From an uncultured Eubacteriales bacterium (GTDB lineage: Bacteria > Bacillota > Clostridia > Peptostreptococcales > Anaerovoracaceae), in the NCBI GenBank assembly GCA_902803185.1, contig CADCOV010000279.1, positions 1 to 7,394 on the forward strand: a stretch of 7,394 bases of DNA, read 5' to 3'. Positions 6,071-7,394 of the stretch are shown here, one piece after another; within the stretch, counting starts at the first letter, position 1; each line of letters starts with the position of its first letter. Both the position numbers and the translations under genes were made by a program. The notes below the pieces were generated by a model. The model had not been told where the DNA came from. It searched no databases and was given only the letters and a program-made list of their open reading frames with translations.

Positions 6071-6076
6071 AAACAT

Positions 6077-6081
6077 CTCCC
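6077..6081 (-). promoter_or_regulatory. Ribosome-binding site that decides the apbE start
   Basis: GGGAG on the minus strand directly abuts the ATG at 6076 but stands six bases before the ATG at 6070. The latter is therefore the likely start, giving MTSKK. The GGAG for the opposite gene (6082-6085) is immediately adjacent on the plus strand, so the two ribosome sites are back to back. Confidence 0.7.
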
Positions 6082-6090
6082 GGAGTCCGC

Positions 6091-6459
6091 ATGAAAGAGA
6101 TCATCCGAAAAGCAGATATCGTACTCTTCGCCGTCCTCGTCCTTCTGGGCGCGGCCGCGTCCGTCTTCGCCCTGCGGGGCGCCGGCGGCGATACGGTCGT
6201 GGTCAAGGTCGATGGTGAGGTCTACGGCACCTACGCCCTCTCCGAGGACAGGGAGATCACCGTAGAACAGAACGGACACATCAATAAGATTACCATAAAA
6301 GACGGCGCAGTGCAAATGAGCGAGTCCACCTGCAAGAACCAGGTGTGCGTCCACCAGGGCGCCATCAGCAGGGGGAACCAGAGCATCGTCTGCCTGCCGA
6401 ACCGGGTCATCGTGACCATCGAGGGAGAGGAGGCGGAGACGGATGTCATCTCAGGATAA
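6091..6459 (+). CDS. NusG domain II (DUF1312) membrane-anchored protein, EetA-like
   Basis: A 122-residue protein with an N-terminal membrane anchor (about 8-28) and an extracytoplasmic beta-rich domain of the NusG-domain-II family (PF07009). The diagnostic block is STCKNQVCVHQGAISR, then SIVCLPNRVIV. Three cysteines (81, 86, 101; spacing C-x4-C-x14-C) are conserved in this family as I recall it and could form a disulfide or bind a metal. Despite the name it has no transcription role. The family resembles EetA of the flavin-based extracellular electron transfer locus of Listeria, where it is thought to help pass electrons from quinone to a flavoprotein; applying that here is inference. GGAG five bases upstream sets the start. 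The next gene begins inside its last codons (17-base overlap). Transcribed divergently from apbE. Confidence 0.88.
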   Translation: MKEIIRKADIVLFAVLVLLGAAASVFALRGAGGDTVVVKVDGEVYGTYALSEDREITVEQNGHINKITIKDGAVQMSESTCKNQVCVHQGAISRGNQSIVCLPNRVIVTIEGEEAETDVISG

Positions 6460-7006
6460 GCGCAGCGTCCCTACCGCCGGCCGCCGGATCCGGCTGAGCC
6501 CGGGCCGGAAGGTGGCCTATACCGCCCTTCTGACGGCGCTGGCTTTGATCTTCTCCTATGTAGAAGCCATCGTGCCGGTCTCCGTGGGGATCCCGGGGGT
6601 CAAGCTGGGCATCGCCAACCTGGTGGTGCTGGTGGCCCTCTTCACCCTGGACTTCCGGTACGCCTTCGCCGTCAACATGATCCGCATCCTGGTGAACGGC
6701 CTGCTGTTCACCGGCCTGTTCGGCGCCCTGTACTCCCTGGCGGGAGGTATCCTGAGCCTCCTCGTCATGTGGCTGCTCTCCAGGACCCGCCTCTTCAGCA
6801 TCGTGGGCATCAGCATGGCGGGCGGCGTCGCCCACAACATCGGCCAGCTCCTGGTCGCATCCTTCGTCATTTCGGATCTTCGGATCTTCTCGTATCTCCC
6901 GGTCCTCATGTTTTCCGGGATCATCAGCGGCATCCTGATCGGCTTCCTCGCCCACTACGTGCTGAAGTCCATCCGGATCGTCTTCAAACAGGAGGCTATC
7001 TCATGA
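6443..7006 (+). CDS. Gx transporter / heptaprenyl diphosphate synthase component I-like membrane protein, EetB-like
   Basis: A 187-residue polytopic membrane protein with a basic, Arg/Lys-rich cytosolic N-terminus (1-23) and about five hydrophobic segments from residue 24 on. The motif VGIPGVKLGIANLVVL (48-63), then RILVNGLLFTGLFGALYS and GGVAHNIGQLL (127-137), are typical of PF07456. That family is annotated either as Gx transporter or as component I of heptaprenyl diphosphate synthase; it resembles ECF S components and is not itself a known catalytic prenyl transferase. Its pairing with a NusG-domain-II protein matches the EetAB pair of flavin-based electron transfer loci. It overlaps both neighbours (17 bases upstream; ATGA downstream), so tight stoichiometry is likely. 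Exact biochemical role unknown: a quinone-linked redox partner or a small-molecule transporter are both possible. Confidence 0.87.
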   Translation: MSSQDKRSVPTAGRRIRLSPGRKVAYTALLTALALIFSYVEAIVPVSVGIPGVKLGIANLVVLVALFTLDFRYAFAVNMIRILVNGLLFTGLFGALYSLAGGILSLLVMWLLSRTRLFSIVGISMAGGVAHNIGQLLVASFVISDLRIFSYLPVLMFSGIISGILIGFLAHYVLKSIRIVFKQEAIS

Positions 7007-7394
7007 GAAAAGAACTCGCATCGCTCCGCCAGCTCATGGCCGTCCGCGGCATCGACGTCTATTACGTCCCGACCAACGACTTCCACGGCTCGGAGTACAT
7101 CCACGACTATTTCAAGACCCGCCGGTTCCTCTCCGGCTTCACCGGTTCCGCCGGCACCCTCATCGTGACCGCGGACGAAGCCAGGCTCTGGACCGACAGC
7201 CGGTACTTCCTGCAGGCGGGCATGCAACTCGAGGGCAGCGGCATCGCTTTGATGAAGGAAGGCGAGCCGGGGGTCCCGACCACGGCGGAATACCTCGCCT
7301 CCGTCCTGAAGCCGGGCAGCGTCCTGGGCTTTGACGGCCGGGTCGTGACCTGCCGGGGCGGCGAATCCTTCGAGAAGGTGGCGGCGGATGCCGG
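7003..7394 (+). CDS. Xaa-Pro aminopeptidase (aminopeptidase P, M24B), N-terminal part
   Basis: Removes an N-terminal residue from peptides with proline in second position; usually a cytosolic, dinuclear-metal enzyme. The 130 visible codons form the creatinase-like N-terminal domain: VYYVPTNDFHGSEYI (19-33), FLSGFTGSAGTLIV (42-55), and LWTDSRYFLQAG (62-73). These match the large three-domain aminopeptidase P type (about 590 residues) better than the short PepQ/PepP type. The metal-binding catalytic domain lies beyond the window, so activity cannot be checked. AGGAGG (6990-6995) stands seven bases before the ATG, and the start overlaps the preceding stop as ATGA, so it is cotranscribed with the EetAB-like pair. 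No functional link to flavin metabolism is evident; it may simply share the operon. Confidence 0.92.
   Translation, partial: MRKELASLRQLMAVRGIDVYYVPTNDFHGSEYIHDYFKTRRFLSGFTGSAGTLIVTADEARLWTDSRYFLQAGMQLEGSGIALMKEGEPGVPTTAEYLASVLKPGSVLGFDGRVVTCRGGESFEKVAADA

Noticed and set aside
4019..6094. A 691-codon open frame on the plus strand spanning mocR and apbE
   Set aside because: It is a shadow of GC-rich codons: low-complexity Pro/Arg/Gly/His-rich translation, no domain, and it crosses two well-identified genes in other frames.
6287..6315. Possible apbE promoter on the minus strand (TTGCAC-17-TAATCT) inside the EetA-like gene
   Set aside because: Only three of six matches in each box; the TG before the -10 helps little. 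Not strong enough to annotate, although apbE must have a promoter somewhere upstream.

Overview
The window is a compact, GC-rich stretch of bacterial chromosome. It most likely comes from a GC-rich member of the Clostridia (Bacillota). The grounds are a group II energy-coupling-factor (ECF) transporter, a MocR/GntR regulator, Shine-Dalgarno sites of the AGGAGG type, sigma-A promoters, and an ApbE / NusG-domain-II / Gx-transporter trio typical of anaerobic Firmicutes. Genus cannot be read from the sequence. There are no RNA genes, mobile elements or CRISPR arrays, and no gene-free stretch above about 115 bases.

Left half (1-3545), all on the minus strand and read right to left: an ECF S component, the two ATPases EcfA1 and EcfA2, the transmembrane coupling protein EcfT, then trmB (tRNA m7G46 methyltransferase, cut by the window edge). 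Genes overlap by 16, 7 and 4 bases, so this looks like one translationally coupled operon encoding a complete ECF importer. A short divergent control region (3546-3659) follows. In it two back-to-back promoters share their -10 region, and inverted and direct repeats are candidate operators. On the other side, on the plus strand, lies a MocR-type regulator (3660-5048). Its aminotransferase-like domain keeps most cofactor-site residues but has Ser where the Schiff-base Lys belongs.

Right half: the MocR gene converges on apbE (FAD:protein FMN transferase lipoprotein, minus strand). They share the palindromic CTAG as both stop codons, and a likely apbE terminator lies inside the end of mocR. apbE is divergent from a plus-strand operon 20 bases away: a NusG-domain-II membrane protein (EetA-like), a Gx-transporter / HepPP-synthase-component-I-like membrane protein (EetB-like), and the start of a three-domain-type aminopeptidase P. 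The promoter of that operon appears to lie inside the signal-peptide codons of apbE.

Taken together, an ECF vitamin importer with a dedicated PLP-fold regulator sits beside an extracytoplasmic flavinylation/redox module. The ECF substrate could be a B6 vitamer (MocR link) or a flavin (ApbE/Eet link); the sequence does not decide. The notable points are the lysine-less MocR, the flavin/Eet-like gene set without its usual flavoprotein target, and regulatory signals packed into opposing coding sequences.
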